DNA of 48,300 bases, taken from NCBI GenBank assembly GCA_001028025.1, contig LDAQ01000052.1:1-48300 (forward strand). The letters are read 5' to 3'. This DNA comes from Faecalicatena fissicatena. GTDB lineage: Bacteria > Bacillota > Clostridia > Lachnospirales > Lachnospiraceae. The notes beneath the pieces were generated by a model. That model had not been told where the DNA came from, ran no database searches, and saw only the letters and a list, made by a program, of their open reading frames with translations. The position numbers and the translations under genes were made by a program. Shown one piece after another: positions 24,873-33,758 of this stretch; position 1 is the stretch's first letter, and every line of letters starts with the position of its first letter.

Positions 24873-26327
24873 CTAGCCTAATTTTTCAATTGCAATTCTG
24901 ATTCTTCTGAGAGACTCTTCTTTCCCGATGATCTCCATGATCTCGGTAGCACCTCCCGGTGTATTCTGCTTACCTGAGACAGCAGTTCTTACCGGCCACA
25001 TGACATAACCGTTCTTGCAGCCTTTCTCTGCCACATAGCTCTTCAATGTCTCAAACAGCGCATCGTTGCTGTAATCTTCCTGTTTCTCAAGCAGCGGGAG
25101 CAGCTCTGTAAGTACTTCCAGGGATGTCTCTGCATTGGTCTTCATCTTCTTGTGTGTATACATTGAAATATCATATTCCAGGAGCTCTTCGAAGAAATCT
25201 ACCTGTTCCCTGATATCCGGGAATATCTCAATTCTTGTCTTAATCAGCCCGGCGATCTTCTTCAGATCGTAATCCTTTGTGATACATTCTTTGAGGTAAG
25301 GCTCAGCCATCTCATAGAATGTGTCAAAGTCCATCGCTTTTAAGTATTCTCCATTCATCCATTTTAACTTCACCGTATCAAATACTGCCGGAGATTTATT
25401 CATTCTGTGGTAATCAAAAGCTTCCACAAGGCCTTCCAGGGAGAAGATCTCCTGTGTATCGGCCGGGCTCCATCCCAGCAGCGCCACAAAATTCACAACG
25501 GCTTCGGATACAAATCCCTGCTCAATCAAATCCTCATAGGAGGAATGTCCGCAGCGTTTGCTCAGCTTCTTATGGTTCTCATCTGTAATCAGCGGACAGT
25601 GTACATAAACCGGCACATCCCAGCCGAAAGCCTGATACAGGCGGTTGTATTTGGGTGCGGAGGAAAGGTATTCATTTCCCCTGACAACATGTGTGATTTC
25701 CATCAGATGGTCATCAATCACATTGGCAAAATTGTAGGTTGGAAAGCCATCGGATTTGATCAGAATCATATCATCCAGCTCATCATTCGGCACGGTTATG
25801 TCTCCGTAAATCTCATCGTGGAAGGTCGTTGTCCCTTCATTCGGCACATTCAGGCGGATAACCCATGGTCTGCCTGCAGCCAGATTGGCTTCCACCTCTT
25901 CCTGAGAGAGTCCCAGGCAGTGTTTGTCGTACACAACGATATCTGTTCCGTCTTCTGACACAGATGTCTTGAGAGACTCCAGTCTTTCTTTGTCACAAAA
26001 GCAATAGTAAGCGTCCCCCTGTTCTACCAGCTGCTTTGCATACTTCAGGTACAGTCCGGAAGCATTTCTTTCGCTCTGCACATAGGGGCCGTATCCGCCG
26101 TCTTTGTCAGGCCCTTCATCATGAATCAGCCCCGTTTTTTCCAGCGTGCGGTATATGATGTCCAGAGCGCCTTCCACAAAACGCTCCTGATCCGTATCCT
26201 CCACACGGAGAATAAAATCACCGCCCTCATGTTTCGCGATCAAATACGCATACAATGCTGTCCGCAGGTTTCCTACATGCATCCTTCCTGTAGGGCTGGG
26301 TGCAAATCTTGTTCTTACTTTACTCAT
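24873..26327 (-). CDS. gltX: Glutamyl-tRNA synthetase
   Basis: Class I aminoacyl-tRNA synthetase charging tRNA-Glu. The ATP-site motif is APSPTGRMHVGN (HVGN for HIGN) and the second motif is KKLSKR. The C-terminal anticodon-binding helical domain ends GATEIMEIIGKEESLRRI. 484 residues is typical. I chose ATG 26327 (MSKVRTRF), preceded by GGAGAAGAGATAAC and opening one base after the sirtuin stop; the in-frame ATG at 26348 would overlap the sirtuin gene. Whether it can also charge tRNA-Gln cannot be judged here. Confidence 0.95.
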   Translation of the reverse strand: MSKVRTRFAPSPTGRMHVGNLRTALYAYLIAKHEGGDFILRVEDTDQERFVEGALDIIYRTLEKTGLIHDEGPDKDGGYGPYVQSERNASGLYLKYAKQLVEQGDAYYCFCDKERLESLKTSVSEDGTDIVVYDKHCLGLSQEEVEANLAAGRPWVIRLNVPNEGTTTFHDEIYGDITVPNDELDDMILIKSDGFPTYNFANVIDDHLMEITHVVRGNEYLSSAPKYNRLYQAFGWDVPVYVHCPLITDENHKKLSKRCGHSSYEDLIEQGFVSEAVVNFVALLGWSPADTQEIFSLEGLVEAFDYHRMNKSPAVFDTVKLKWMNGEYLKAMDFDTFYEMAEPYLKECITKDYDLKKIAGLIKTRIEIFPDIREQVDFFEELLEYDISMYTHKKMKTNAETSLEVLTELLPLLEKQEDYSNDALFETLKSYVAEKGCKNGYVMWPVRTAVSGKQNTPGGATEIMEIIGKEESLRRIRIAIEKLG

Positions 26328-26328
26328 G

Positions 26329-27108
26329 TTATCTCTTCTCCAATTCATGTTCTTTATTCCATTTGTTCTGGTATTCTTTTACCAATTTTTCAAGCGCATC
26401 ATCCACTCTGCTGTAGACAAGCACATCTGCAAGCCTGTCAGAATAATGCTCTTCATTCGTGATCAGTATCAGCTTATCCCCGTTATAATACTGGATCAGC
26501 TGATGGCACAGGGCCGCATGGAGGCTCGTTCCCAGTACAAGAAGCACATCTGCTTTCTGAATCTCCTCCGCCGCTTTTGTCACAATACTGTTGTCCACCA
26601 TTTCTCCAAAAAGACAGATCTTGGGGCGTATCGTGTTCTTGCAGCTTTCACAGAGCGGCACACCTTCTGTTTTCCTAATGTACTCGATCGAATACTTTTT
26701 ACCGCAGTGCGGGCAGAAATAGTCATATATACTGCCGTGAAGATTAATCACATTCCTGCATCCGGCTCTCTCCAGGAGCCCAAACAGCCGTTTTGTTATC
26801 TCTGAGTGTACAAGGTGGTATTCCTCCAGCTTCTTCAGGTTTTCAAATCCCGTACCCGGCGGAACCGCTGTTGCAGCAAGCATCTCGTTTCTGAGAAACT
26901 CAAAAAATATTTCTTTTCTCGTCGCATAAAATGCGCTGCTTAAAATCTCTTCGGCTGAATATCCATATTTCTGCTCAATCTCATAAGATTCTTCTCCATC
27001 ACGTAATCCGGGGTAGCCATTCTCAAGAAGCATCTCAATCCCACTCATCGCTACAGTGTACTTACTTTCTTCCAGCATTTGTAATATGTTTTTACTTCGC
27101 ATATTCAT
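26329..27108 (-). CDS. Sir2-family protein with degenerate NAD-binding motifs
   Basis: Sirtuin core features are visible: catalytic-type His124 in NLHGSIYDY, a zinc site CPHC (132-135) and CESC (153-156), RPKICLFGE (161-169), and VLVLGTSLHAA. The canonical N-terminal NAD loop GAGxSxxSGIPDFR is replaced by AMSGIEMLLENGYPGLRD, and the TQNID motif by HSEITKRL. It therefore belongs to a divergent sirtuin lineage; deacylase activity is uncertain, and it may bind NAD or ADP-ribose. It ends 1 base before the gltX start, first gene of a sir2-gltX-helicase run. Confidence 0.85.
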   Translation of the reverse strand: MNMRSKNILQMLEESKYTVAMSGIEMLLENGYPGLRDGEESYEIEQKYGYSAEEILSSAFYATRKEIFFEFLRNEMLAATAVPPGTGFENLKKLEEYHLVHSEITKRLFGLLERAGCRNVINLHGSIYDYFCPHCGKKYSIEYIRKTEGVPLCESCKNTIRPKICLFGEMVDNSIVTKAAEEIQKADVLLVLGTSLHAALCHQLIQYYNGDKLILITNEEHYSDRLADVLVYSRVDDALEKLVKEYQNKWNKEHELEKR

Positions 27109-27210
27109 CCCGCCCTTTCCTCAAGCACGAACAGTTGTTGCAGGTTATGTTGTTAAGTTAATTATAAAACAAGTCCTATAATTGTTCAACAAACAAAAAG
27201 GGCGATTTTT

Positions 27211-27355
27211 CGCTACTGTTCAGACCGTGCTGTGCATTTACTGCACAGCATCGGAGCCATAACAAAAGACAGCCAATGAGCCTGCCCCTCGCCGAAGGCG
27301 ACTTTCAATGGGCAGGCGGCGTTACTGTTTACAGGCTTGCCTGGAAACAGTAACG
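27211..27355 (+). repeat. Three-hairpin intergenic element, copy 2
   Basis: Same layout as 9272. Hairpin 1 is GTGCTGTGCA/TGCACAGCAT, hairpin 2 GCCTGCCC/GGGCAGGC (27280-27317) around CGCC/GGCG, and hairpin 3 GTTACTGTTT/AAACAGTAAC (27321-27354), here enclosing CAGGCTTGCCTG. Adjacent genes are on the other strand, so orientation is not fixed relative to genes. Confidence 0.85.
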
Positions 27356-27360
27356 ATTTT

Positions 27361-27798
27361 TCATTGCTTTTCTACTTTTTTTATCCGCACTTTAAACAAA
27401 GTATCCATAATAAAGATGGCCAGGGCGATTACTCCGGCGATCTCAAGTGTCTGTGTCAAATAATAGCTGCTTTTGGCGCTGTCGTTGGCAATAATGTAAT
27501 ACACAATCCGATACATCCCGGCTCCCGGTACGGTGGGCAGGATTCCGGCAATCAGAAATATTGTTACCGGTGCCTTAAAAATCCGCGCGAAGGTATGGGA
27601 TGTTAGTGCGATCGCCAGTGCGGAAAGAAAAGATGACAGAACGACATCCACTCCCCGCTGGACACTAAACAGATACACAAAGCCGCCAATTGCACCGGCA
27701 ATCCCGGCATGGAGCAGATATCTGCGCGGTGTTTCCAGAAGTACGGCGAACCCCGCCACAGCCACAAAGGAGCCCACAACTCCGAAGATCAGCTTCAT
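27361..27798 (-). CDS. Threonine/serine exporter, ThrE C-terminal half (YjjB-like, DUF3815)
   Basis: 145 residues with four to five membrane helices and the family stretch AGILPTVPGAGMYRIVYYIIANDS (about 84-107). In two-gene systems this half pairs with a YjjP-like subunit to export threonine, serine or dicarboxylates such as succinate. It overlaps its partner by 4 bases (ATGA), so the two are translationally coupled. Confidence 0.9.
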   Translation of the reverse strand: MKLIFGVVGSFVAVAGFAVLLETPRRYLLHAGIAGAIGGFVYLFSVQRGVDVVLSSFLSALAIALTSHTFARIFKAPVTIFLIAGILPTVPGAGMYRIVYYIIANDSAKSSYYLTQTLEIAGVIALAIFIMDTLFKVRIKKVEKQ

Positions 27799-28568
27799 AA
27801 GATACCACCTCCCGGATGAATAAGTCCGGCAAGTGCCATTCCTGCACCTACCCCAAGCGCGACTGCTGCCGCTTTCAGAAAGGCTTCCAATATCCTGGCC
27901 CCTCCGGAAATATAGTCTCCCTGGAGCGTATCTCTCACAGCATTCGTAATGGCTACCCCGGGAACCATGGGCATAATTGCACTGATAATCACAATATCCT
28001 CATCCAGGGACGGAAAGACCCATTTCAGGAGTATTGCCGCTGCCGCTATCCCAAGAGAAGACAGCGTGTCCAATATAAATCCGTTAATCTGCAGACGTTT
28101 TCCCAAAGTCACAACCAGTGCAAGCACACATCCAACGGCTGCCGCTGCTGCCGTTTCCAGGATTCCCCCGCCGAACAAGGGCGCGAATCCTGTGGGAACA
28201 AGTATGGTTGCCAGATTGTATACCCAGACACGGTACTGCTTGCCCCCGATATTCTTCAGCTCTTCGTAAGCTGCTTTCAGCGTCAGTTCCCCTGCACAGT
28301 ATTTTCTTGATATATCATTTACCTTCATAATCCGGTTCAGGTTGGTTCCCCGCTCCTGTACTCTTTTGATCACAGTAATCGGCTCCATATCCGGATTACT
28401 GATTGTAGCTACAATTCCCGTCATCATCACGCTGGCCTCAACCGTCTCTGTCTGAGCCGTGCGCAGGATGTGATACATTGTGTCTTCTACTCTGTAAGTC
28501 TCTGCTCCGCTGCGCAGCATCATCTCACCGGCCAGGACAGCCGTATTCATCACAAGCTTATAATCCAT
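27795..28568 (-). CDS. Threonine/serine exporter, ThrE N-terminal half (YjjP-like, DUF1212)
   Basis: About 257 residues. The soluble N-terminal part has GEMMLRSGAETYRVEDTM (near 12-29); five helices follow with MPMVPGVAITNAVRDTLQGDY. It forms a heteromeric exporter with the downstream protein; the substrate is either amino acid or C4-dicarboxylate. I start at ATG 28568 with CGGGAG 6 bases upstream; the longer in-frame version from 28655 adds a poorly conserved segment. Confidence 0.9.
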   Translation of the reverse strand: MDYKLVMNTAVLAGEMMLRSGAETYRVEDTMYHILRTAQTETVEASVMMTGIVATISNPDMEPITVIKRVQERGTNLNRIMKVNDISRKYCAGELTLKAAYEELKNIGGKQYRVWVYNLATILVPTGFAPLFGGGILETAAAAAVGCVLALVVTLGKRLQINGFILDTLSSLGIAAAAILLKWVFPSLDEDIVIISAIMPMVPGVAITNAVRDTLQGDYISGGARILEAFLKAAAVALGVGAGMALAGLIHPGGGIL

Positions 28569-28737
28569 CTGTTCTCCCGCCTTTACCCCGGGCGCACCCG
28601 GCACACTGAGATTTTTAATCTCTATAATACATAGTCTGCACAAATCCTTACACATTTTAACACATTTTCAGTAGAAATCCACCTCTACGGGTAAATTTTC
28701 CCTCTGTTTAGATAAAAACACGTCACAAACAGCGGTT

Positions 28738-29967
28738 TTACTGCACGGTCGCACCCGTTCCCTCAAAAACATTCTGATAATGCTCCAGATGATCTCTTGG
28801 CGCCTTAATGGTAATTCCATTTCCGCCATTTTCACCGAACACATTACTGCCCACTTCGACAGCACCACATTTTATCATGTCTAATTTTGATATTGTAGTA
28901 TTTAAAAATGAATAATCCTCCAATCTTGTTACATTCGCCGGAATAACGTATGTACCGATTCTTCCGCACGGGAATGCAAGAAGCGTTGTCATGCTGCTGT
29001 CGAGTAGCATACCTTCCATACAAACAAAATTCTCATTAGGTCCCGTAAGTTCGATCCATCCTAAATCTGTCATCTCGCCCAGAGCACCCGGTTCGATATT
29101 CACGATGTTTGACGGAATGAAAAGTTCATAGATCTCAGCACTGACTCCAGCAAAAGCACCTCTTGCAATTCCGGTGCAGCCTTCCGACGGCAAAGTAAGA
29201 CGCCCCTCATTTACAATCCCAGCAGAAGGATCGTAACTGCAGATCATTCCATCTTCGTTTACCGTAAAACCTGCCGGCTGTTCAATCACCGGATCATCTG
29301 TATCAGTACCTGGATCTACTCCATCATCCGGTATATCCGGCGCCTCTTCATCCGGATTATCAGGTACAATATTCTCAGGCGGTACTGTCGGATTGTCGTC
29401 TATTGAAGGTGTGTCCGGTACAATTGGCGTCTCCGGCACGATTGGTGTATTTGGCTCAGCCGGTGTATCCGGTACCGAAGGTTTCTGATGCCCCGACGGA
29501 ATATTGGGAATATCCGGAATCACCGGAGGTGTAAAGTTACCTGTAGGTGTTTCCGGCAGCGAAATCTCTATCCTGCTGAGATCCGGTCCTGATATTTCCA
29601 CGCCTCTTAAAAGTACATCAGACAGAAAGTCTGTTTTCTCTGCATCCAGAGAGTTTGTCACAGTCCCCGGCTCTCTGTTTCTGTCGGACAGTTCTTCGAT
29701 ATTTGATTTTACCGGTATCGTAGCCGCAATATTTTCAAAAACATCTAAAGCCCCTGTGTCTTTTATGTTTTCTGCGTAAGGCAAAAGTTTCTTTCCCGTA
29801 TATTTGCCGTAAACCATCTTATGCACGGCATTAGACTCCTTAAATTCCAAAGCGGGAAGTTCACAGACCATCCCCGCTGCCATCAGAAGCGCAAGCAGCA
29901 CTCCCACGATACGCGAGCCTCTTCTTCTCACATTACCGTTTTCAAAAATTCTTATACAATACTCCAT
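28738..29967 (-). CDS. Exported Pro-rich protein with leucine-rich (BspA-like) repeats
   Basis: About 409 residues. A basic N-terminus and hydrophobic stretch (RIVGVLLALLMAAGMVCELP) look like a signal or anchor. Residues about 145-240 are Pro/Asp-rich with repeated PETPIVPDTP-like units, a likely cell-wall spanning stalk. From about 245 there is a BspA-type leucine-rich region (CTGIARGAFAGVSAEIYELFIP, EDYSFLNTTISKLD, GSNVFGENGG). No LPXTG motif is visible. A TTG two codons upstream is an alternative start. Probably a surface adhesion or structural protein; its partner is unknown. Confidence 0.75.
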   Translation of the reverse strand: MEYCIRIFENGNVRRRGSRIVGVLLALLMAAGMVCELPALEFKESNAVHKMVYGKYTGKKLLPYAENIKDTGALDVFENIAATIPVKSNIEELSDRNREPGTVTNSLDAEKTDFLSDVLLRGVEISGPDLSRIEISLPETPTGNFTPPVIPDIPNIPSGHQKPSVPDTPAEPNTPIVPETPIVPDTPSIDDNPTVPPENIVPDNPDEEAPDIPDDGVDPGTDTDDPVIEQPAGFTVNEDGMICSYDPSAGIVNEGRLTLPSEGCTGIARGAFAGVSAEIYELFIPSNIVNIEPGALGEMTDLGWIELTGPNENFVCMEGMLLDSSMTTLLAFPCGRIGTYVIPANVTRLEDYSFLNTTISKLDMIKCGAVEVGSNVFGENGGNGITIKAPRDHLEHYQNVFEGTGATVQ

Positions 29968-30034
29968 ATTCAATATTACCTGTACCTTTCAATTTTTCAC
30001 CACAAAAAATACTCACAAATATAAATTTTATATA

Positions 30035-30069
30035 AGAAAAAGGAACGCTGCAATCTTTCGCAACATTCC
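30035..30069 (-). terminator. Intrinsic terminator after the DUF2207 gene
   Basis: GGAATGTTGC and TGCAGCGTTCC pair (30042-30069, minus strand), followed by TTTTTCT. It closes the LemA-DUF2207 unit. Confidence 0.7.
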
Positions 30070-30086
30070 TTTGCATTTTCTTAATG

Positions 30087-32063
30087 TTACCAGCTGCCGC
30101 CTCCGCCTCCGCCAAAACCTCCGCCGGAAAAGCCGCCTCCGCTGAAACCTCCGCCTCCAAAACTGCCGCCACCGGAACCACTTGTCTCCGGCGGTTTCGA
30201 TACAGTCAACGTGGACGCCGTTTTATTCAGGCTGCTCATCATCAGTCTGTTAAACATAAAGTAGTCAAAAAATGTATAACTGTGATATGGAGAATACCAT
30301 TCAGGAGCCGGCAGTGACAGGCCTTTCAGTTTTACAGCAAATACATCGGAAAGCCCGAAAACATATGCATAAGGAATAATATGATAGAACCACTCCGGGT
30401 TCGTTTTTGCCAGCTCGTTCATGCGCTCCAGTTCGGCTGTTTCAATAAAGTCACGAAGCCCCGCAAGTCTTCCCATCCATTCTATACATTGGGGGGTCCG
30501 TCTTTTCATGAACCCTGCCAGCCCGATCAGTATTCCCGTGATCCCCAGGACAGGAACCAGCACCCCTATATAGTTAAAGACTTCATATTGCAATACACGC
30601 ATAACATAACTTCCCGCATATACTGCGGTAGATAAAAAGCAGACAGCCAGTGTGCCTCCCGCTGTCAGTTTACGGGAAGTGTCGGTCCTGGCGTACCATG
30701 TATCAATATTAAAACAGAAAATCAGTGTCCCTGTCAGAAGCATGATCCACAAAAGCACCTGTAAAAAAATCCTGCCGCCGCTTGTATAAGAATAAATACT
30801 CGTGAGCAGCATGAACCAGGCCATAGGCAGAGTACAGCAAATAATTGCCGCAACCCTGGCAGCTTTAGATTCTCTGGTATAAATCATGTCCCGGCCCTGC
30901 TTCTGAAAATAATTCTTCAGCTGCTTTTTGGCCATCTCCATGGTCCCTGAAAACTTATACTGCAAATCGCTGATTTTGCGGATATCCCCATGATCGAACA
31001 GCTTGTTGAAAATGCAGAACTGATAGCTGGGCGCTTCCTTGGGAAGCTCTTTCAGCTTAAATAAACTTAGCTGGTGATCCGGCATTTCTTTAATGCGCAG
31101 GAAGCCTTTGTCAGCCCAGTATATAATCAGGGAAAGTAAATCCTTATCATCCACACTACCGTCAATAATATAACCCACAGCGGCACTGTCCAGATTGTCC
31201 GGAGGCTGATACTGAATAGAAGGGATGATCGGTTCGTCTCTTCCGAACCTCGCGAACAGAAAAACAATCAGCAGTAAAAGGATCACTGCCGGTAACAGCA
31301 GCAGCCAGGGCAGATATGTAAGCTGCCCGACACCTGTAAAATAGCCCTCTGGCATAGGTGCAAAGAAAGAAATCCCCTGGCCGAGTTTCAGGTCTGTTTT
31401 CAGAATCCCCGTCACAGTATTCCCGTCCCATGAAAGCTCCAGAATTTCTTCTGCATTCTTATTCTCCCCATAACCTCCGTAATAAAACTTCAGGATATCA
31501 TGAGAAAAATCCTTCGGAAATGTAACAGTAAATCTGCTTCCTGCGGGAACAGGATTCTGCCATTGAAGCGGAAATACATTATAATAAGCATTCTGGTATT
31601 CATTCTCCTGGAATCTGGGGGTAACCGTATAGGAAAACTGATATTCTTTCTGGCCATTCTGATATTCATCCTCAGTCCCAAACCGGATGACCTTGCTCCC
31701 GCTTTCAGAACTGATCTCCATCTCTTCCTGAGATTTAACATCTGTCATCTTTGCATTATAAGGTACCGCCTGCATGTTCCCGCCGTCTTCTCTGGAAAAT
31801 ACGGTGCCCTTAACCGGAATATAACGGTATATTCCGTGGCGGGGCGTCCTGAAATCAACTCCTATATGCTCCGTAACTTTATAGGACTGGTTCTCCCCCA
31901 CCTCGATATCTGTGTTGAAATATTCCGTTGTCATGTTCGGGTCTTCTTTCAGTTTTACCTCCGGGTTCACGGCCCTCTCCACGATCCCAGAACCAAACAT
32001 CATAAATACCCAGACTACCGCCCATACAATGAGCGCGGCAGCCCTTCCGCTAAACTTCTTCAT
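30087..32063 (-). CDS. DUF2207 membrane protein with Gly-rich C-terminus
   Basis: 658 residues. A signal-like N-terminal helix (ALIVWAVVWVFMMFG) is followed by a large extracytoplasmic beta domain (about 40-245), a helix near 255-275 (LTYLPWLLLLPAVILLLLIVFL), a cytoplasmic region and further helices at about 415-520. The tail is GSGGGSFGGGGFSGGGFSGG-like, as in TPM/DUF2207 proteins that pair with LemA. It follows lemA after 13 bases. The role is probably in the cell envelope but undefined. Confidence 0.88.
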   Translation of the reverse strand: MKKFSGRAAALIVWAVVWVFMMFGSGIVERAVNPEVKLKEDPNMTTEYFNTDIEVGENQSYKVTEHIGVDFRTPRHGIYRYIPVKGTVFSREDGGNMQAVPYNAKMTDVKSQEEMEISSESGSKVIRFGTEDEYQNGQKEYQFSYTVTPRFQENEYQNAYYNVFPLQWQNPVPAGSRFTVTFPKDFSHDILKFYYGGYGENKNAEEILELSWDGNTVTGILKTDLKLGQGISFFAPMPEGYFTGVGQLTYLPWLLLLPAVILLLLIVFLFARFGRDEPIIPSIQYQPPDNLDSAAVGYIIDGSVDDKDLLSLIIYWADKGFLRIKEMPDHQLSLFKLKELPKEAPSYQFCIFNKLFDHGDIRKISDLQYKFSGTMEMAKKQLKNYFQKQGRDMIYTRESKAARVAAIICCTLPMAWFMLLTSIYSYTSGGRIFLQVLLWIMLLTGTLIFCFNIDTWYARTDTSRKLTAGGTLAVCFLSTAVYAGSYVMRVLQYEVFNYIGVLVPVLGITGILIGLAGFMKRRTPQCIEWMGRLAGLRDFIETAELERMNELAKTNPEWFYHIIPYAYVFGLSDVFAVKLKGLSLPAPEWYSPYHSYTFFDYFMFNRLMMSSLNKTASTLTVSKPPETSGSGGGSFGGGGFSGGGFSGGGFGGGGGGSW

Positions 32064-32076
32064 ACTGATAATCCCC

Positions 32077-32628
32077 CTAGAAAGCTACTTTCACATTCTC
32101 GCGCTCACTGCTCTCATTTACCTCATACAGCGGCTTTCTCCTGAATCCGAAAATACCGGCAATAATATTGCCCGGGAACATCTCTGTCTTCGTGTTGAAC
32201 TGGTTCACAACACCATTATAATATCTTCTGGAACCGGCAATCTCTTCCTCGATCCGCTGCAGCTGATCCTGAAGCTGCAGGAAATTCTGATTTGCCTTCA
32301 GGTCCGGATATGCCTCAGATACTGCAAATAGGGACTTTAAAGTCCCGCTGAGAATATTATCGTTTGCGATCCTCTCTTCCGCCGTTGATGCATTCATGGC
32401 CGCATTGCGCGCTGAAATCACCTTCTCAAGAGTCTGGGACTCATGTTTTGCATAGCCTTTCACCGTCTCCACATAATTGGGGATCAGATCGTATCTTTTC
32501 TTCAGAGATACATCCATCGCAGAAAAAGCCTCTTCCGTCTTATTCCTCAGCTTAATAAAACCATTATAAGAGCCTACGAGCCAGATAATAATAACCACAA
32601 CGATTGCTAATATAATCCATATTGCCAT
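32077..32628 (-). CDS. lemA: LemA family protein
   Basis: 183 residues with an N-terminal membrane anchor (IWIILAIVVVIIIWLVG), then the LemA helical bundle: YNGFIKLRNKTEEAFSAMDV, KKRYDLIPNYVETVKGYAKHE, SEAYPDLKANQNFLQLQDQL, and RRYYNGVVNQFNT. LemA proteins are typically next to DUF2207 or TPM genes, as here. AAGGAGG precedes the ATG. First gene of a two-gene operon. Confidence 0.95.
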   Translation of the reverse strand: MAIWIILAIVVVIIIWLVGSYNGFIKLRNKTEEAFSAMDVSLKKRYDLIPNYVETVKGYAKHESQTLEKVISARNAAMNASTAEERIANDNILSGTLKSLFAVSEAYPDLKANQNFLQLQDQLQRIEEEIAGSRRYYNGVVNQFNTKTEMFPGNIIAGIFGFRRKPLYEVNESSERENVKVAF

Positions 32629-32670
32629 AAATACGGCCTCCTTTTTTAATCCTTGACACTATTATTTCCA

Positions 32671-32699
32671 ATTATAAGGCAGTTTCGTACTTTAGTCCA
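32671..32699 (-). promoter_or_regulatory. lemA promoter
   Basis: TGGACT (32694-32699), 17-base spacer, TATAAT (32671-32676). Confidence 0.5.
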
Positions 32700-32719
32700 T
32701 ATGATTTCTAAAATTCGGC

Positions 32720-32771
32720 ACATTATTCTGCAGCAGAGCTGCAAATCCCCCCGCAGGGGCATGCATTCACG
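32720..32771. repeat. Small palindromic intergenic repeat, truncated copy 4
   Basis: ATTATTCTGCAGCAGAGCTGC followed by a CCCCGCAGGGG loop and GCATGCATTCACG. Matches the first two thirds of the family at 7252, 8077 and 8144, with the GTGCCC end missing. Confidence 0.6.
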
Positions 32772-32786
32772 TATTTCTATTTCTTC

Positions 32787-33260
32787 TTACTGCCCATTCG
32801 TACAGTTTGCCGCATCAATCGCTATGACGAGCAGCAGCCCCATGAGTTCATCAGCCGGATTTGCAAAGTCGAGCACGTAAGTGTCCCCCCAGTGCAAAAG
32901 TTCTTTGGTTATATGTACCACCGTACTGCGTCCGTTACAGACATCATACTCCCAGCCGAGAAAATCACCTTCTACATGCCAGCCGTTAAAGTTCACTTCA
33001 TATCTCGGACGGAAAAATGTCAGTTTTTTCTGGATCTCTCCCTGCGGAACACCATGCATTTCAATTTCGAACTGGGGCATCAAAGTCAGAAGTTTCTGCC
33101 GTATGGCCCCGACTTCCCTCTGCCTCCAGTCGTACACATGGATCTGATGGCCCAGCGCAAAAAACTCAGCCTTTACAAAATATTTTGCCGCTCCGCTCTC
33201 GTCATATACATCATAAGAATCCGTCCATGAAAATACACGCTGTTTTATCAGTAAACGCAT
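32787..33260 (-). CDS. LURP-one-related (LOR, tubby-like fold) protein
   Basis: 157 residues matching the LOR family (YxjI-like): repeated beta-strand pattern SWTDSYDVYDESGAAKYFVKAEFF, GHQIHVYDWRQREVGAIRQKL, FRPRYEVNFNGWHVEGDFLGWEYDV and GDTYVLDFANPADELMGLLLVIAIDA. The tubby-like barrel of this family may bind lipid or act as a scaffold; the bacterial role is unknown. AGGAG precedes the ATG. Monocistronic. Confidence 0.88.
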   Translation of the reverse strand: MRLLIKQRVFSWTDSYDVYDESGAAKYFVKAEFFALGHQIHVYDWRQREVGAIRQKLLTLMPQFEIEMHGVPQGEIQKKLTFFRPRYEVNFNGWHVEGDFLGWEYDVCNGRSTVVHITKELLHWGDTYVLDFANPADELMGLLLVIAIDAANCTNGQ

Positions 33261-33758
33261 TTTAATCTCCTCCCGTGTGTTAAATTTTAACGTTTTTTAT
33301 AACATGAGCACTTAGTGACCATACTTTGATCACTTACGTGTGATGCTTGAAAAGTAGCTGGCAAGTTTTTTTCGAGTCTTACTATTTTTATATCATACCA
33401 TATAATGGCCTCTTTGTTATAATTTTTCTTTTTATTTACTATTCGCAATCCAGTAGTTTCATAACACAGGAATATATTGCACGAATTCTTTCCTGCCTGA
33501 CGGCACTCCTCTCTATCCCCCCCCCCAAAATGTTCTGGTAGATTTGGCTGGGGATGTACTGGATGGCCTGTGCCTTTCAGAGCGAAGGAGATTTTGGAGA
33601 CGTCAAAAAAATCAGATAAAATAGAAAAGAACATACATGCCGGGAGAGCAAGTGTAAAAAACACTTGATTCCTGTTAGTATGTTCTTAATTTCCCTTAAA
33701 GGGACTGAAATTCGATATGAAACGTCAGCCCCCTCTTCACACTTCTCCACAATTACAG
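33261..33758. other. 498-base gene-free region downstream of hisS
   Basis: Contains a run of ten C (33517-33526) and the hisS terminator. A short open frame (33550-33624, ending GDFGDVKKIR) could be a decayed gene end but matches nothing I know. I see no intact gene. Confidence 0.5.
33628..33686 (-). terminator. Intrinsic terminator after hisS
   Basis: AGAACATAC/GTATGTTCT with a nested AAGTGT/ACACTT hairpin, followed on the minus strand by TTTCTATTTT. It ends the hisD-hisS unit about 75-130 bases past the stop. Confidence 0.6.

Noticed and set aside
29500..30320. Plus-strand frames opposite the Pro-rich and Gly-rich protein genes
   Set aside because: They are shadows of biased codons of the true genes on the minus strand.
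33287..33664. 125-codon open frame downstream of hisS on the minus strand
   Set aside because: It runs through a ten-C tract and the terminator hairpin, has no good ribosome site and the product looks random. Treated as non-coding.
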